The position numbers and the translations under genes were made by a program. Shown one piece after another: positions 23,635 through 36,898 of a DNA stretch of 64,000 nt; positions within the stretch are counted from its first letter, which is position 1, and every line of letters begins with the position of its first letter. Origin of the DNA: Saccharina japonica (Eukaryota; Sar; Phaeophyceae; Laminariales; Laminariaceae); assembly GCA_008828725.1 (NCBI GenBank), contig MEHQ01000339.1, forward strand, positions 24,021 to 88,020. Direction: 5' to 3'. Below the pieces are notes generated by a model, which was not told the DNA's origin, ran no database searches, and saw only the letters and a list, made by a program, of their open reading frames with translations.

Positions 23635-26600
23635 TACCTACGCTCATCGACAAGCTGTACCATCAATATCGGCAATCTTGGGAGTTGGGATGCACCTTGC
23701 ATTGCCGGAATTGAAATGGTCCTAGGAATGTCATACGATCATTAATCGATATCGGCCAAGGTTTAGATATCGTATTGTATCGGTGTTTCACTATCGATCG
23801 TAGACGAGCCGGATCCTGAATATCAGCCCTTATATCAGTGTATTTCTGCTGGAATATGTGGAGCTCACCCGGTCCTTCAGTAGCGCCTGTGAAATATTTG
23901 CTATGAATGGTGTGGTGGTTCCACTCGCCCCACCCAATAGCAGTCGTCGAACATGTGTGCACGTCCACCATGCCCGGGAATACATTGAATGTCCCCAAAA
24001 ATACAATACCAAGTAGATATTCGTACATACGTGTAGTGCCTTTGAATTTACATTCGCATCAACCTCTTGTGCCATGGTGAGCTGTTTGGTGGGTTGTGCT
24101 TGGAGTCACCAGTACGGGCCGCTACAGAACCGATTGGTTCGTGCCCAGTTGTTTACCCCGAACCCTCAAGAGCATTGTATTGAAATTTACGTGTACCACG
24201 GTGTTCAATATTATAAGGTTTCGACAGTCGTTGCCTTGGGGGTAAGTCAACAGGATCCTCAATGTCGGCATCTACGCCGTGCAAAGGACGATTGATAGCG
24301 ACACGCGCGATATGTATACGTGAGTAAGCGGAACCTTCCGAGGCCAAACCCGGTTTTATACCCGGGTACCTCAAAACGTTATTTGGATCCGCCTTTACAG
24401 TGGTACTTAGCAGTATGCAGTGCGGACGGTCGTTGTGTTTCTCTAGGTTACCAGAATAGCGGCAGTCACCAGGAATCTCGTATCCACCTCGTGTAGCGGA
24501 GGAATCCGATCGACCTGTCGCGAGAGATGTGTGCTGTGTAAGCGACATCTACGGAGGGGACACTCCCGTTACGTTCTGGAATGAAACAGGGCACACACTT
24601 TCTCCTTTTTAGATATTTTTCTTCCAGCATATGTCGTGTTAACTTCGCGGTAACTTGTAAAATGGCTAACAGTAACTTGTCACAAGGAAAGCCTGGACCG
24701 CCCACGGAGTAGTCTGTTCGTATGAATAACCAGGCATATGAGGGAAAAGTTCGTATGAATAACCAGTCATATGAGGGAAAAGCAAATCGTCGACACTGCC
24801 GCTGGTGCTGCTGTTACACTTGATGCTCCCCCACGGCGGTGGTTAGATGTGACATCTACGGGAAGTCGTTGTGTTTCTCGGTGATCACAGCTTGCAGTCG
24901 CGTAGCAGGATAGTCCATGGCGTCCAGTAAGGCTGTTGGAACTAGGAATGCGTACATTGTATGGCTTAGATATACATATTGTTTACGGGCCTCTTTTAAC
25001 AGGCCTCCGGCGTTGTGTTCCCAACTTGCGGTGACTTAATGGGATGCAGCTAGGGCGGGTTGTCGGCGGGTCAAAACATATATTTCGCGTTACAATATAT
25101 TGATGGATAAAACAGTTCACTGGGTGATATTACGATGCATGTTACAGGCGGAACACAAGCTTCTGGGTGCTTACAGCGCCAACATCTGCATATCATGTTC
25201 AGAACGACGGAAACACTAAGCGTAAGGAATTCGGATACGTGTGCTGGAAGGATACCTCAGAAAAGGAGTCGTCGTCGAGTTTCTTAGCTGACCTGGTGTT
25301 GTCTGCCTTAAGCTGTATTCATAGTGTCTCGTAGTCGGTTCGGGCGTTTGTGTTGGGAGTAAAGGTCATCGGGTTGACAGCCCGGCTTCTAGTGTGAAAG
25401 ACGGTTGGTATGTCAGAGGAACGTGCTGTGTGTACATCAGTTCATAGGAGGAGGATAGAATGCATGCATGCATATCCCTCATGATGGAAGCGTTGCTCCG
25501 GACTCTCGTCACAGCCCAACATGCACGACACCAAAACACATCGATTGTATTATTACAGAGCCTTCCTCCCAAGCCTTCCTTTGCTGGGCAGGTACACCAC
25601 ACGTTCACGCTCATTCCAAGTTCATGCACTGTCTGACCGTTGTACCACGCAGCATGCGGTCCTTGCTGGTGAGCCATCGTGTAGCGCTGTCGTAACTGGT
25701 ACTCTTCTTGCGCAGTACAGCGCCGAGGGTAGCATTACAACCTATATGGAGCTAGGAAAGAGTTGAAGGCTCACCCAGATCACAGTCCATCCTTACGTAC
25801 CGGTGTTTTATCTCCGGGTTGAATTCACATTGTCCCCTTCGATCATCACGCCCAGCCCTTTTCTAGAAACCCTCGGACCCATGGAAAACCGCTGTAACAT
25901 CCGCCCCAGCTTGACGGCCGGGCGAGGCTGGTTACGCGATAACTAAGGCGGTGGGTCCGAAATACACCATGCCAACCAAGACTGAGAAGAGAAAACCCTG
26001 CCATTTCCGATAGGAAAATCTCTCCCCAGCACGCACACTCATGCGCCGTCTTACCCACTTACGCGGTGAACGGGACGCCCCCTGGATTGGGGCCTTCCGG
26101 AATGCCTACCGCGCGCCTTCTCTACGGAGCTTGCCCTGTCTCGATCGCGAGCAGTGGGCTCCCGCCCTCGTGCAGTGAAGTAAAACGAAATGCCGTCAAC
26201 CCCGCCCAACACTAGAGTTGCGAATTTACGAATAAATCAACCAAGATATCTCCAGCCTCGATAACCCCGTAACTCACGCATGAAAAATAATGAGTTACCG
26301 ACAATAAAACAGAATCACTCACGCATCAAATAAATAGGCCACGCATAAAACAAACTACGTTCCTGACCATAAAGCAAAACAACTCGCGTATGAAACAAAA
26401 AGGGTCCCCGACACTAAAACGCAACTATTAATAGTGAAACGGTTCCACAAAATAACTCACACATAAACCAAGTAACCCACCCATAAAACAAAAAGGGTCC
26501 CCGACATTAAAACGAAAATATGGATAGTAAAACGGTTCCTAAACCGTAACCTCCCCCCTAGCATAATGCGACGGAGCAATATGCTACAGTAACCTTGTAA

Positions 26601-29049
26601 CTATCACCAAGTGTAAATAGCCGTAAAGTTATATACAACAATATTGGCATCGGGGATAAACAGACAACCCGAAAACGCAGGGGCCATCGCGTTCTCTGAA
26701 CAATCCAACAAAAATCGAACAAAACGGAAGCAAAGGAGGGAGCCAGTCCACTGTCGCCGAAAGCCGACACTCTCCTCAACATCACGCAAGCTTTCGGTCC
26801 AATAACCCAGAAGATAAAGATCAAAGGGTCAATCGGGAAAGAAAATAAATAAAATAAATTCACACTGGCGAAACAAGATCGGCACAGACGGCACATGACT
26901 TTGAACAAGCACGGGAACATAAAATAAAGGAGGCAATCGGAAACACATGACTAAACTAAACTCAAACTGGCAACACAAGACTAGCAAACACACTAATAGA
27001 AGCAATACAAACTGGCAAACCAAGACTGGAAAAGAAGACCCATTACTTTTGACAAAGCACGGGAACCTATACCACGTACACCAGGATAATTTCCTAGATC
27101 CAGATACCACTGATGATTGATCTCTGAAGGCGTACATGCAGTTGGCACAGGAAGGCTTATTGGTAGCTTAAGCCAGCAATAACATAGAAACCCCCTCTTG
27201 CATTAATATCGAGCTGTCGAGCTGACTCGGCCCAAACACCGAGAAGCTCGGCCCAAACCTCGAGTGACATCGATCGACCCGTATAATATCTGGATGTCCC
27301 ATAAGCAACTATACAAAAATCCCTATCCAGCGTGTGGGACTCCTAATGCACGATGAATATTATGCGTTGTGGTACTGAGCACAATCAACATCCCCCCTGC
27401 TCATTGTGCACGACCATAATACTTTCCCCCCTGCTCTGTGCACAAAGAGGCACGACATCGCAGGGTCGATACATCCCAAAATCATAATGAACTCATATCA
27501 GACTCGGAAACTCAAACTCAAATCTGCGACTCTAAAATCACCTCCTCAAATCAAGACTCGTAAAACCTCAAATCCAAAACACATCAACATCAGGAAATAA
27601 ATACCCCATCCGGAAAACCAACCTAAACCCGCCTTGAGTATACCTGATTACCTCGATATACTAGTACACAGTACGGGGCCTACCCGAACCAAGAAACATG
27701 AACCTCCATTTATGTACGAACGTAACCGCAGAAATTCCACCCATGCGTATTTTCTGCATTAATTTACGTACGTAGACCCGATATCGCTCGATCAAACGCC
27801 TAACGAACGCACAGCAGGACAGAATACGACTTAACAAATCAAAACCAGGATAATTAAATCTGGACCGATCGCACCCTCCGGCGCAGCTCAACGTCACTCC
27901 AGTCGTGGCCATTTGCCGTAGACTGAGATAACTTCGCATCCTAAACAGTAACTCTCTCAACGCAACACCAATCGAGCAAATCCGTCAGCAAAATACTCAG
28001 ACAATAAAATCGTTCGTAAGAATCGGGCAATAATATCTGGTTCGAAAACCTTAGCCTGCCCGCAGTCACATGCCCCAAACACTACTCGCACTACTGTTGT
28101 TGTTGCCTCCGCTGCAGCTACCTCTCTTTCCGGCCTCGGCGTCGCCGCAGCTCGGGCCATCCAGCGTATCCTCCTGGGTGCAATCAGAAGTTGCCTCGAC
28201 AGCATAGACTCGACACAAACAGCAGGGGACAGGATACACCTGAAATGAGGGTGGCTCTCTTCATGCATTCAATATCAGCTTGCAGATCTATCTTTTTACC
28301 GCAGTTTCGTGTTCTCAAATGTCACTGCACAAATGGTTACTCGACAACGACAACATATCTATGATACCACATGATATTTCTTACCACGTCGCATTCATGA
28401 ATTGCCGATCACTATATAGAATGCTGTACGTACGCGTAGTGTTTCTACTTGGTGGGCATACATAGTGGTACCGTTCAATCTCAGCATATACTCATAACTC
28501 CATCATCAACAGCAGTACATATCCGGGCAACGAACACTGGACGAGGGGTTGCGCTACTGTGCAGTCCAGATATATACGACGTAGTATCATGCTCAACTCT
28601 GTGTATACTCTTGAACTCGCCGTGCTATAGGACTACTGCTTTACTCGCATTCAATTACACCCTCTGACAAATGTTTCCTCTGTAGGAATATCCCCTATTT
28701 TCGTTACGTAGAACGGGTGGTTGGTCCTACATGGTTCAACACATGAAATATATTTATGGTCTTCTGTCATCAAGCCACCACACCCCGCAACAAGGCACAG
28801 GTCAACATAACAACCAAGTTTCCACAAGATGCAAGTCTTGTCACACAAATATGGAAACTAATTATAACACAAAACGAAACGCCGTCAGGAACATCTGCAC
28901 AGAGGTATTTGCCCCGTGGAAAGGCGCAGACCTACGGGGCCTGGTTGCCGTCTCCCTTCCGCATGAGAGACAGCAACATCGGTCGCAATAGGTACGGACC
29001 CATTCTTGAAACGAAACTCGAAGAGGAACAAACAATAATAGACGCACGA
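23635..29049. other. Gene-poor interval downstream of the spondin-like gene
   Basis: No coding unit could be supported in 5.4 kb. A 33-bp tandem duplication lies at about 24717-24782, built on 'gttcgtatgaataaccag'. Two copies of a roughly 65-bp unit with 'aaaagggtccccgaca' start at about 26395 and 26492 inside a repetitive A-rich tract (26220-26545). A small duplicated 'cccccctgctc' block sits near 27390-27440. No clear polyadenylation signal is visible after the TAA at 23634. Confidence 0.5.
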
Positions 29050-29473
29050 TGTTCGATATAGGTCATATCCACCAACAGTGTTGCGGATCGGCCGTTCTGC
29101 TTGCCGCAGTACGGGATTTACAGTAGCCCATACATGTTATGTGAAAAGTCAGTTGCTATAGTGAACGGGACATTGCGGGCTATTCTGGAATTGAGAATTG
29201 TTGATTTGTGGCTCGTAATGGACCTCGGTTTGTGGTTCGGAAACGTACGAGGGATTGTGGCTGGTGGGCAGACGTGATGGGTAGGAGCTCGCGCTCCCAC
29301 CTCATCCCACTCCAACCTACACCCACTCCAACCCTTCTCTCCTCTTGTTCCCTTGGGTACTCCTGTAATATTCTTCTCTCTGGGACATACTGCATTGGGC
29401 AGTAGGTGTGTGTGCACAAAGCTCGGGGCTGTTGGTGCCACTCCGTCTCCTGATAATCACCGTCAATGTAATA
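29050..29473 (+). repeat. 5' LTR of the Copia element
   Basis: Starts TGTTCGATATAGGTC. Its end is placed by comparison with the 3' copy and is uncertain by about 8 bp. Confidence 0.85.
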
Positions 29474-29510
29474 CGTTAACGAAAAGTTTGAACTTGACTG
29501 GTATTCCGAG

Positions 29511-30470
29511 ATGGACCAAGAGGTCACAGAAGACTTGAAGGAGCAGTTCGCAGCGCAGGCAAGGCTCTTTGAAGAAAGGCTGTCAGCAATAGAGGCGAGT
29601 CGAGAGGATACTGGCGGGCTGCAAGGGGCGACCGCCGGTGGAGGCCAGCCTTCATCAGGCGTTGAAGGTGCTGGGACTAGTGAGCAGGCAGGGTTTGCTT
29701 CTAGTCGTAAAGTTGGAGCTGCCACCGATAGCCTGCTGCAAGCTGTCGGTGATGTAGGGGTAGTCATCTAGCTGTAGGACCACGGGAGACCAGTAGCATC
29801 AAATCTGGAGTTCCTAAATTTAATGGTAACAGTGTAGAGTACTCACAGTGGAAGAGACACTTCGAGGGTTATGCGATCGCGAACGGTTGCATGCAGGCTT
29901 TCACCACTATGTCTGACATGATAGTAGGTGACCCGTCTGTAACTTCGGTTTATTTACTGGACAAAGGCTTCAGTGAGTTCGCCATTAAACGGTCTCGACT
30001 TTCATGGACCTGTATAACCGAGAGCGTCACCGACCGCGAACTGCTCAGCCAAGCGTATTATACTAACTCCCCTATCTTAGCGTGGCGTATACTAGAAGAC
30101 TGCTTCTTGCCCGAAACTTTGTCTGAAAAATCTGAGTGCAAGCGGCAGTTCAACGATCTCGTCATGGAAAAGAGAGAAGAACCGATGAGATTTTTCGCCC
30201 GTGTACACAAGATCGTCAATGTTTTGGGATCCCTGGGAGTTCACGTGCCTGTAGGCGATGTAAACCTCAAAATCGTATAAGTACTTGCTAACGACTACGA
30301 AACCGAACAGCGCACGATATTGTACAGGGACGACATCACCCGGGCGGAAATAGAGGCGACAGTCAGGCAACGGTATACAGTTATGTCTAGGGGTGCAAAC
30401 ACCAAGACTCGTAACGTAGGACATGCCCTAGTTGCGAATATGCCCGGTCTTCGAAACCGTAAGAATGATG
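29511..30470 (+). pseudogene. Copia gag remnant
   Basis: The ATG at 29511 opens a coiled, acidic start (MDQEVTEDLKEQFAAQ) that ends at 29771. The protein continues in another frame from about 29773 ('KFNGNSVEYSQWKRHFEGYA'). It runs through 'LLSQAYYTNSPILAWRILED' and 'KRQFNDLVMEKREEPMRFF' to a TAA at 30278, then reads on in the same frame ('RDDITRAEIEATVRQRY'). These are the usual landmarks of a Copia gag (UBN2-type). One frameshift and one premature stop are clear. Confidence 0.75.
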
Positions 30471-30479
30471 GTAGTGGAA

Positions 30480-30840
30480 AAGGTGACCGAGCTGGTAAGG
30501 GTGTTTCCGGTGGTGTTATGGCACCAAGAACAACATCACTACCAGCGGTAAGAAGAATGGGGAGAAGAAGTGCGACGACATGCGAAACAACTGTCAATGA
30601 TGCTTGGAGCCAGACCATCTATGGTTCGACTGCACCGCACACGTCATACCCGCCGCGAAGAAGTTCCAGAATGGCACTGGTGAGATCATAGGCTGTCTAG
30701 CGATAGGTATGCTTAGTAAGAGCGATGCGGTAGGAGAGCGCGAGCACAGTAAGGACGGCACAGGGAGGAGTATTGACCCTGGTATTAAGTGCATTTATTT
30801 TCCCCTGTCGGCTCCCGAGGTCGTCGAGAACCTCATATAA
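30480..30840 (+). pseudogene. Gag zinc-knuckle and linker region, Copia element
   Basis: After another frame change, 'CLEPDHLWFDCT' (about 30600) resembles the second half of a CCHC knuckle, preceded by basic Gly/Lys-rich sequence. The frame stays open to the TAA at 30838-30840. The knuckle's first cysteines are in a different frame. Confidence 0.45.
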
Positions 30841-31026
30841 CCTGCCTGCCCCCCAGGGGTTCCCTGTGATAGCCCCGATAGTGTTGACCAGCGTGAGCCT
30901 GAGTCGCTCAGAAGTTTGACATTCGCAAGCGGGAACCTTGTGCAACTTACTGGTTATGTTCCTCTAGCGTTTCCCGTGATAGCACCTGGTAGCGCGGACT
31001 CGCATGAGACTCCTGTAGACATCAAC

Positions 31027-31955
31027 TTTTTCCACTGCGTGCACGGCCATTCTAACGAATGTTTTTGGGAGAGACTGCCAAATCACTAGGTGTAGAGCTG
31101 CTAGGTAGGTTGAGACCATGCACTGGTGGTTGTTTTATGGCCAAGAGATACCGTAAACCGATCGCTAACAGTACAGAATCACGCGCGACAGAGGAACTAG
31201 GAAGAGCTTTCGTGTATCTGAGTGGCCCTGAGAGTGTTTCTTCGTTGCTTGGTAAGACGTGCGTGATGATAGGGAAGGATGATTTTACCCGGTACTCATG
31301 GGTATACTTCCTCGATCGTAAATCCGATGATGCTGACGCATTTAGGAAGTGTTTGGCTGATGTACGTGCGGATGGTGTACCGTCGGAAGTAGAGAGAGTA
31401 AGGTCTGATAATGGGGGAGAGTTCTTTGGTGGGGATTCCGGGTACGTGTGCAGGCAGTATTGCATTAAACAGAAATTCACCAACGCAAAGTGTCAAGAGC
31501 TAAACGGCGTTGCCGAGCGAGCCCTCCGTATCATTCAAAACTCGGCACTTGCTGCTCGCATCCAAGCCCCCGTCCTCATCCCACACGCCGAACTGCCAAC
31601 GCCGGAGGCCCTCTGGGCTGAGGCTGTACACTGGGAGTGTGCGGCCCTGAACTGCACCTCGACTACGTCCAACCCGGGTAACAAGTCGCCGCACGAGATG
31701 TGGCATGGTAAGACTGCACCTGCGTCACCGCACCCGTTTCTTCGTCCGGGGTATTACTGGTGGAACCGCCAGTCAAAGTCGTTACACAGGTGCGAGAGTA
31801 GCTTCTACCTCGGGCCGGGCATCGACCACCCCCGTGATTCATTGCACATTCTGACGCGGGCGAACAAGGCGATAGAAACAAGATACGCCACCTGGGAGGC
31901 ACCACCGGTCATGGTTGTGCTGCCGGTACAACTGCAGCAGCTCGCATCGCCGTAA
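31027..31955 (+). pseudogene. Copia integrase
   Basis: The frame 31059-31955 (298 codons) holds a nearly whole Copia integrase. 'CTGGCFMAKRYRKPI' is the pre-integrase zinc part; its His pair ('CVHGHSNEC') lies just upstream in another frame. 'GKDDFTRYSWVYFLDRKSDD' holds the first catalytic Asp, 'VRSDNGGEFF' the second, and 'LNGVAERAL' the Glu. The D-D-E triad therefore survives. A frameshift near 31060 separates it from the His pair, so it is counted as a pseudogene. Confidence 0.85.
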
Positions 31956-32599
31956 CCGACAGGGGCGACGGAGCTGGGAGGGACGCCAGAGCTGGGAGGG
32001 GCGTCGGAGCTGGGAGGGACGCCAGAGCCGGGAGGGCTAGATGATTTCGATTCTGGCCACCGACGACATTGCCACTGTTAGGAAGGGGAATCCCCCATCA
32101 GCGTCGAGTGGCCTCTCCAGCGGGGAGTGTAGGCCATGGTGGCCAAGGTGAACCGGGTTATATAGATTGTGGAAATCTGCCAGCCCACGACACCACTATT
32201 CCCCCGCTAGGTGATTCTTTGTCGCCGGTGGGCAGCGAGCCGTCTGTCGATGGCGACCTCTCGGCCGAGGAGAGCGAGGCGACGTCATCAGACGCGAGCG
32301 ATCCGGTTCCTACGATGGCGTGGACTGCGGCGCGCCAACTCGAGTCGAGCCTGATAGGGTTCAGAGGTGAGCTTGGGCGAAGTAGGGCGCAGACGCGAGC
32401 GGTCAATCAAGATGTAGCTGGCCTGGTGAGTATTGTTGGGCCCGATGAAGAGGGGAAACGAATACATGCGCTGCTGACGGTACAAGAGGTTACCCGTAAG
32501 CCACGCGAGTTACCTAAATGCCTCGTCCGGGGAGCGGGACCGGAGCCAGTTTCGTACTCTGCGGCGTGCTCGTCGGAGTACTCCGACGTGTGGACGGAG

Positions 32600-33190
32600 G
32601 CGATGACGAAGAAGTTCGATGGGCTTGTAACGGCCGGATTTTTTGCGGAAGTGACGGAAATTCCTCGGGGGTGCAACATCGTAGACGCCAAGTGCCTGTA
32701 CTAGTGGAAGGGGGATTCGCATGGTATGGTTGACAGGGCAAAGGTCCGCATGGTAGCTATGGGGTTCAGCCATGTAGAGGGAGTGGACTACTTTGAGACG
32801 TTTGCCCCTACGGGTTCTGCTACCTCTAACAGGTTGGTAGCGGCGATGGCGTGTAAGCTAGACTGGGACCTGAGGCACTTAGATGTAGACCAGGCTTTCA
32901 TCCAGTCTGAGTTGGACACCGATATCTACTTACGTCTGCCCCCCGGTTGTGGATCACTATCTGGTAAGGTGGTGCTTCTCAACAAAGCCCTTTACGGCTT
33001 GAAGCAGAGTGGTCGAGCGTGGTATCAGCTGTTATCGTCAACCCTGGTAGAGTGTGGTTTCGAGCAATGCTTGGTAGATCTCTGTGTGGTTCGTTTAATG
33101 GTTGCTGGTGATGTTGTGGCGATGATGGTCTTCCGTGTGAACGATCTCAACCAGAGATTTCCCACCAAACATCTCGGGGAGGTAGAATGA
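32600..33190 (+). pseudogene. Copia reverse transcriptase with catalytic box deleted
   Basis: 'GFFAEVTEIPRGCNIVDAKC' is followed by an in-frame TAG (32702-32704) and then 'RMVAMGFSHVEGVDYFETFA', 'LDVDQAFIQSELDTDIYLRL' and 'LNKALYGLKQSGRAWY', all standard Copia RT blocks. The palm should continue with a YVDD-type box. Instead the frame goes from 'VVAMMVF' straight to 'RVNDLNQRFPTKHLGE', the segment that normally lies 10-20 residues beyond it. The double Asp is missing, so the RT is dead. Confidence 0.8.
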
Positions 33191-33309
33191 GCGAGTACAA
33201 GAGGGACCGGGAGAAAAGCACTTGGGTGGTTTCGCAGACTTAGTTCATTCGGAGTGTACTAAATCGTTTTGGTGTCTCGAAGTCCAGCCCCATTCTTGCT
33301 ACCCCATCC

Positions 33310-34020
33310 TTGGACCTCAGGCCCTTAAGCAAGGTGGAAACTGTGGTGGACGTACCGTTCCGTGAGATCGTGGGGAGCCTGATGGAGATCGCGAATCAGA
33401 CAAGACCCGATATCGCCAATGCGACTCGGGCAATCGCACAGTTTTCACATGACCCCAAGCCCATTCACTACAAGGAGGCACAAAAGATTCTCGAGTATCT
33501 AAATGCCACGTCGGAGATAGGGTTAACTTTCCGAAAGGATAGCGACGTGGGTTCTGTTCAAATGTGTGGACGCAGACTACTCCCATAAGGCCGAGGACAG
33601 GCGTTCCGTTTCTGGTGTTGCAGTTTGCTTCGGGGACACGCTAGTGTCTTGGTTCTCTAGGACGCAAAAGTGCGTCACCCTATCTACCACTGAGGCAGAG
33701 TACGTAGCAATGGCAGACGGGGTCAAGGAGGCCTTATATGTAGGGGGATACAGGCGTTTATCATCCCCTGCCTGGGGCAGATGAGCATTGACGTGTACGA
33801 GGACAACAAGGGGGCGATAGACCTAGCTAAGAACCCCTTGAGCTCGTTCAACAGTAAGCACATTGACGTACGGTACCATTTTCTGAGGGAGTTGGTTTCC
33901 ATTGGTGACATCTCTGTGCAGTATCTTCGGTCCGAAGATCAGCATGCGGATATCCTAACGAAAGCGATTGGTAGAGAGAGGTTCGAGAGGCACCGCGATT
34001 TCCTTTTGGGTAGGAGTTAG
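33310..34020 (+). pseudogene. Copia RNase H
   Basis: Three frames in a row carry the domain. 33310-33588 holds 'MEIANQTRPDIANA'. 33566-33784 holds 'DRRSVSGVAVCFGDTLVSWF' and 'TLSTTEAEYVAMADGVKEAL'. 33781-34020 holds 'VYEDNKGAIDLAKNPLSSFN', 'KHIDVRYHFLREL' and 'DQHADILTKAI'. These are hallmark blocks of Copia RNase H. Two frameshifts, near 33565 and 33780, break it. The TAG at 34018 is probably the natural pol end. Confidence 0.85.
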
Positions 34021-34154
34021 GTTTCAATAGTTTCCTGATATTCTAGTGGAATCTATTATTTGAGGTCTTTGATAGTAAGCGCTTCGATCTAGTTTTGCCG
34101 ATACCCGCGGTGTCCTCCCCGCACAGGCTTAGTAGTGGATACACCAAGGGAGGG

Positions 34155-34587
34155 TGTTCGGTATAGGTCATATCCACTAACATTGTGGCGAATCGGCCGT
34201 TCCCCTTGCGGCAGTACGGGATTTACAGTAGCCCATAATTGTTTTGACTATAGTGACCGGGGCATTGCGGGCTATTCTGGAATTGAGAATTGTTGATTTG
34301 TGGCTCGTATTGGTCCTCGGTTTGTGGTTCGGGAATGTACGAGGAATTGTGGCTGGTGGGCAGACGTGATGGGTAGGACCTCGCGCTCACACTCCATCTC
34401 ACTCCAACCCTACACCCACTCCAAGCCTCTTTCCTCTTGTTCCCTTGGGTACTGCTGTAATATTCAAGACTTAAGCACATCATCGTTTTATATCTGGGAC
34501 ATACTGCATTGGGCAGTACTTGTGTGGGCACAAAGCTCGGGGCTGTTGGTGCCACTCCGTCTCCCGATCATCACTGTCAATTGAATA
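34155..34587 (+). repeat. 3' LTR of the Copia element
   Basis: Starts TGTTCGGTATAGGTC. It carries an extra block near 34465-34490 ('gacttaagcacatcatcg') absent from the 5' LTR. Confidence 0.85.
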
Positions 34588-36898
34588 GTCCCTAGCGGCC
34601 GGGGGGAGGACCTCATAAGTATCTATATTATTAATTGCTATTAGTCTGCCTGTATGGAATCACGATCTCGCTATCCAGAGCGCTTCAGCCCAGCCTTGCC
34701 CCATGGGGAGGGAGGCTGGGTGCCACAACCAGTGGAAACCGGGTCTCAAGCCCCACCGAGTCTTGACCGTCACTCGCTGAGCAATGCCCCAATATAATGT
34801 ACAGTGAGTACGAAAGGCAATATAAGGGCTATTAGGAATCTGCATTTATTTACCGCTGGTGCGTATATTTCCGTTCAGATTAGTACATCACATCACACTA
34901 TGAGTACTGTTGTCATAGTCGCGCGAGTCTCGCGATGCAAGGATTTTCAGTCCCGCCACGCTGCATCGGTAGAGAGAGAGTGCGATACAAAATTATCGGG
35001 ACACTGCGTCAGACGCCGCACCGAGTCCTGGCTGTCGCGTGCTGAGCATTGCCGACAGCCCCGCAGGCAAGTGCAATGCATTGCATTAAGATGCGGCGGG
35101 ATATCGCGTGCGGTCAGCCATCCCGCCAGCCTTGCTCTGAGCTGCCGACAATGGCGAGCAGTTTCTCGAGTCGGTGCTCCTGGCTTTATTCCAGTTCATA
35201 TAAGAAACAGGCAGCCCATTGCTTGATTGCAACAGTCCAGTGCGGGGGGATTAAACCACGACATGCATTTGTCATTTGGAATCACCAGCGATCAGCAGCA
35301 GCGCAGCAGCAACAGCAACAGCAGTACCAAGCAGCACCAGTAGCACCAGCAGCAACAGCAGTAGCAGCTTCAGCAGCAGCAACAGCGGAAAAGACGCAGT
35401 CCACTTACTACGACAAAACAAAACCACAACACCTAACTCAGCAACGTGGACGGCCAATCTTTCTCGAAGTCAACTTGGTGAACAAATACTTGAAGTACGT
35501 ACGTAGAGTTCGTACATGTTCCGCTCCAGTTTGCAGGATATGTACCCTTCAGAGCAAAAAACAAAATCATATCGCATCACACCAAACGGTCATGGACATG
35601 TAAGTGGTTCCAGCAGGAAGGACATCTTAGGGGGCAGAGTATTACTACCCTAGCGGTAGAGTCCTTCACTTTGGAGAGATCATCATAAATTTCTGGAAAT
35701 TGTTTTCAGCTATTTTCTGGGACGTTATGGAGTCAGGTTACACTGACTTCATCCACTTAATTTCACTTTGTTTTAACCGATCCACTGCCTACAACAGTGC
35801 TATATCCAGCACACAACCCAGAAGACGCAGAGTCAGCACTCACTGCGACACAACCCTTGACACGACACTGCTGAGAGTCCGTACGCCTTACAAAACCCAT
35901 GATGGCATAGTTGGTTTGGCTGTGGGGCTCATGGTCTAGAGTTCCTGCCGCACCCGGGGGATGGTAAGCCCCCATCCTCGAATCAGAAACCCTTCCGTAC
36001 ACTTACAACTCCAACAACCCGGGGAAACAATGATCAGGCCCCGGTCGATACTGGCCGGTACGATGGCCCTCAAAAATTTTACATCGCAGCATACGGGTAC
36101 TACCAAATACCAGGTACTATACAAGTATTATGGGGACCGCAGCGCTTACGACACGGGCGGAGCCGTGACCGTACCGCTATTAAAAAAAAAACACAACAAC
36201 TGTGAGATCGAAGATTTAGTCGAAACTCAGATTTGCAAGTTGAGTGTGATACTTCGATCCGCACGTTTTTATATTGACCGACCGTTTACCTTATCGATAT
36301 CACGTCACCTCTCCTGTGTCTTCTTTGATCGCCAGTAAGCGAACCCATCATCATTGCGTAAGGCCGCGCAGGATCGTATCCACCACCCATCCCCGGGTTT
36401 CATGAAACCAGTCTAATCTCCAGATGGTAATAAGTACTGAAAATCCTGCAGTTATCTGAACACACTGCATTTGTTTCTTTCCCATGGCTCGTTTTTTGGC
36501 AGATATATGTATATATTGTTTACTGTAATGTCTCATCTACAGAAACGTTTGCTTATCTCCAGTCTTACGAGACTTGCCGGCAGCGTGTCCCTCAACAAAG
36601 GCCTACACCTCGACTTTGGAGCGGTACAGTGGTCGAAATTGGACTAAATGCGGAAGATACAACATGATACAGAAAAAACAACCCCCGGAAAAAGAAACAT
36701 TTGAACTTCACTTGTGAATAGCTACAAAACCTTTTCACATGTAACCGCAGCCCACCAAACTGTGCCACACTCACGATGAGGTGCGTGACGGCGTCGGGTG
36801 GACCCGGCAACAGTCGTAGGCAGGCACAAACGACACACCAGGACATTTCGTGACGTCAAAGTTGCCAGCCAGCATCGTCAAAAAGTTGCACAATTGGA
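34588..36898. other. Unassigned interval with CAG-type repeats
   Basis: Imperfect CAG/CAA repeats run at 35285-35390. Two related blocks share 'accgagtc' followed by 'gctgagca', at about 34755-34785 and 35020-35050. No gene was recognised; the frames through the CAG tract are low complexity. Confidence 0.45.

Larger units (their letters stand above)
29050..34587 (+). mobile_element. Ty1/Copia LTR retrotransposon, decayed
   Basis: The LTRs (29050 to about 29473 and 34155 to about 34587) start TGTTCG and are roughly nine-tenths identical. Between them, in the order gag, integrase, RT, RNase H (the Copia order), lies one pol with frameshifts and stops. A purine tract 'aagggaggg' abuts the 3' LTR. 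A TGG primer-site candidate ('tggtattccgag') lies about 25 bases after the 5' LTR. I found no matching target duplication, so one flank may have changed or the LTR ends are off by a few bases. Confidence 0.9.

Noticed and set aside
29180..29767. 195-codon minus-strand frame
   Set aside because: It is antisense to the Copia 5' LTR and gag.
35049..35603. 184-codon Gln/Ala-rich plus-strand frame
   Set aside because: Its composition comes from the CAG repeat; no domain or splice support was seen.
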